Source of the DNA: Macrothele yani
Lineage: Eukaryota > Arthropoda > Arachnida > Araneae > Macrothelidae
DNA length: 64,000 nucleotides
Assembly (NCBI GenBank): GCA_039090855.1
Contig: CM077011.1
Coordinates: 23,065,001-23,129,000 of the forward strand
Direction of reading: 5' to 3'
The notes under the pieces were generated by a model, which was not told where the DNA came from, searched no databases, and saw only the letters and a program-made list of their open reading frames with translations. The position numbers and the translations under genes are program-made. Positions 62,960 to 64,000 of this stretch are shown here, piece by piece. Within the stretch, counting starts at the first letter, position 1. Each line of letters opens with the position of its first letter.

Positions 62960-63417
62960 GTATCCTTCTCGGAGTGTGCAAAGAGTTGGAACTTTCGCAT
63001 GACCTAAAATGCAACCATATTAGACAAAGCTTTGTTAACACAGGAAAGGGAGTGACTTAGGATCCAAGAAGAAATAGCTACAGCTCGCTTACCGGGAACC
63101 ATTTTCTGATTTCTTCCCTCAAGATGTATATGGGGAACAAAACAGAACAGCATCGTCTGAGATGTCAATGTTTTATGAACACATTATTTCCTTTTTCCCT
63201 GCTTTTGTTGTAGTCACGTGTGTTCAAAGGAAGTCCTACTTGTGTTATCATCTTGACACTGAATGTTTCTGTCTATCAACACTGTATCTTAATACACACA
63301 ATTGACGTGGACTGGGAACATCAAACAGAAGTCATCGCTCTTTCCACGTTTATAAGTTGTGACGTACCTGCCAGCAGGACGCACACGGCATAAAGGCACA
63401 TAGCAATCAGAATGAAC
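62960..63417. other. Unassigned with a SINE-like tail segment
   Basis: CATCGCTCTTTCCACGTTTA at 63334 recurs in related form at 63800 and inside both foldback elements (984, 28169), so it is part of a dispersed repeat. Confidence 0.5.
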
Positions 63418-63489
63418 GTCTGCGTAGCTCAGTTGGTAGAGCGACTTGTTCCGGAATAAGCGGACTCAGGTTCGAATCCCGGCGTAGAC
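63418..63489 (+). tRNA. tRNA-like sequence, anticodon region CCG
   Basis: The GTCTGCG and CGTAGAC acceptor strands pair over seven positions (one wobble), with the D-arm GCTCAGTTGGTAGAGC and the T-arm AGGTTCGAATCCCGG. The anticodon arm (CTTGT, TCCGGA, ATAAG) is one base short, so function is doubtful. It may be a tRNA-derived SINE head, because the CATCGCTCTTTCCACGTTTA segment upstream is repeated elsewhere. Confidence 0.4.
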
Positions 63490-63546
63490 TAAAAATGACG
63501 GAGAAATTTACTTCGTTATAAAGTGAGTCACGGGAAAATTTTCATC

Positions 63547-63618
63547 CGCCGCCACCAGAAACGAACCCAGGGTCTTAAAGTTACGCGCCGGACATGCTAC
63601 AACTGCACCACAGCGGCC
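63547..63618 (-). repeat. tRNA-like sequence, inverse partner of the one at 63.9 kb
   Basis: In reverse: GGCCGCTGTGGTGCAGTTGT, GTCCGGCGCGTAACTTTAAG, CCTGGGTTCGTTTCTGGTGG. It is similar to 63912-63984 but on the opposite strand, with a mutated B-box and acceptor end. A decayed copy. Confidence 0.6.
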
Positions 63619-63911
63619 TCGAATTCTCCAGACTTAATACGACTAACTGCCAAACCGCATGGTAGGTTGCTTCATGGAGCCGCGCACAACGCTCGGGATT
63701 CACCAAAGATAGTAAGCAGCAACTGAACAAATAACTAGGAGGCGAATGAATAATTAATACAACCATTGAAGTGGACCAGGAACATAAAACAGAAATAATC
63801 TCTCTTTCCACGTTTATAAGTTAGTCGTATGTGAGTCTGTAAGTTAACTGTATGGTTATAAGTTAGTTGTATGGTTTGGCAGTTAGTCGTATGTGAGTCT
63901 GGAGAATTTGA

Positions 63912-63984
63912 GGCCGCTGTGGTGTAGTGGTAGCATCTCCGGTGCTTAACTGGAAGACTCTGGGTTCGATTCCCGGTGGTGGCC
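63912..63984 (+). tRNA. tRNA-like, possible tRNA-Lys(CTT)
   Basis: A 73-nt cloverleaf can be drawn: acceptor GGCCGCT with GGTGGCC (two wobble pairs), anticodon stem TCCGG with CTGGA, loop TGCTTAA (anticodon CTT, Lys), T-arm with GGTTCGATTCC. No intron. The D-arm is unusual (GGTGTAGTGGTAGC). The inverted relative at 63547 and repeated flanks suggest a tRNA-derived repeat, but the fold is good enough that a real gene cannot be excluded. Confidence 0.45.
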
Positions 63985-64000
63985 GATGAGAATGTTTCCG

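Overview
This 64 kb window looks like a gene-poor, repeat-rich stretch of animal nuclear DNA, most likely from an arthropod (a chelicerate would fit, but that is inference). It is AT-rich overall. It carries several Tc1/mariner-superfamily DNA transposons, an RTE-type LINE family, a tRNA-derived SINE with a conserved body and poly(A) tail, a Helitron remnant and several satellites. There are no operons or bacterial signals, and I could not identify any intact host gene. Every coding stretch I recognise belongs to a mobile element, and nearly all are broken by stops or frameshifts.

Layout: 0-2.1 kb is a decayed RTE LINE split by a foldback insertion. 2.4-8.5 kb holds SINEs, tRNA-like repeats and remnants of Tc1 and mariner transposases. 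8.5-11.15 kb is an unusual non-coding repeat built from roughly 150-bp monomers, each ending in a CTCF-like motif. 11.8-27.8 kb is a series of Tc1/mariner elements (11.8, 15.0, 15.9, 17.7, 20.0, 22.85, 25.8 and 27.1 kb) with tandem repeats of 68, 31 and 74 bp. 27.8-28.5 kb is a foldback element with a SINE inside it. 30.2-32.6 kb is the best RTE copy, with one long open frame and a 10-bp target duplication. A Helitron helicase remnant lies at 32.7-33.3 kb. 34.2-36.2 kb holds small duplications, an unexplained 117-codon ORF and a GC-rich patch. 37.5-40.8 kb is a second copy of the CTCF-motif repeat, cut by a Tc1 element at a TA site that is still empty in the first copy. 40.9-49.3 kb holds a mariner, two Tc1 elements, a Tc1 fragment and two RTE fragments. 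51.8-52.8 kb is another RTE fragment, and 54.9-55.8 kb a deleted IS630/mariner-type element. 56.3-63.0 kb is a satellite block: a SINE blown up internally by nine 197-bp units, then 164-bp units, a mariner remnant, and about 32 units of 59 bp. The window ends in a cluster of tRNA-like sequences.

The elements do not form a pathway. What links them is nested insertion (SINE in Tc1, SINE in foldback, Tc1 in the 150-bp repeat, foldback in LINE) and repeated conversion of element fragments into tandem arrays. The two observations I find most worth following are the arrays of CTCF-like sites in the dispersed 150-bp-monomer element, and the SINE whose own body was turned into a palindromic 197-bp satellite.
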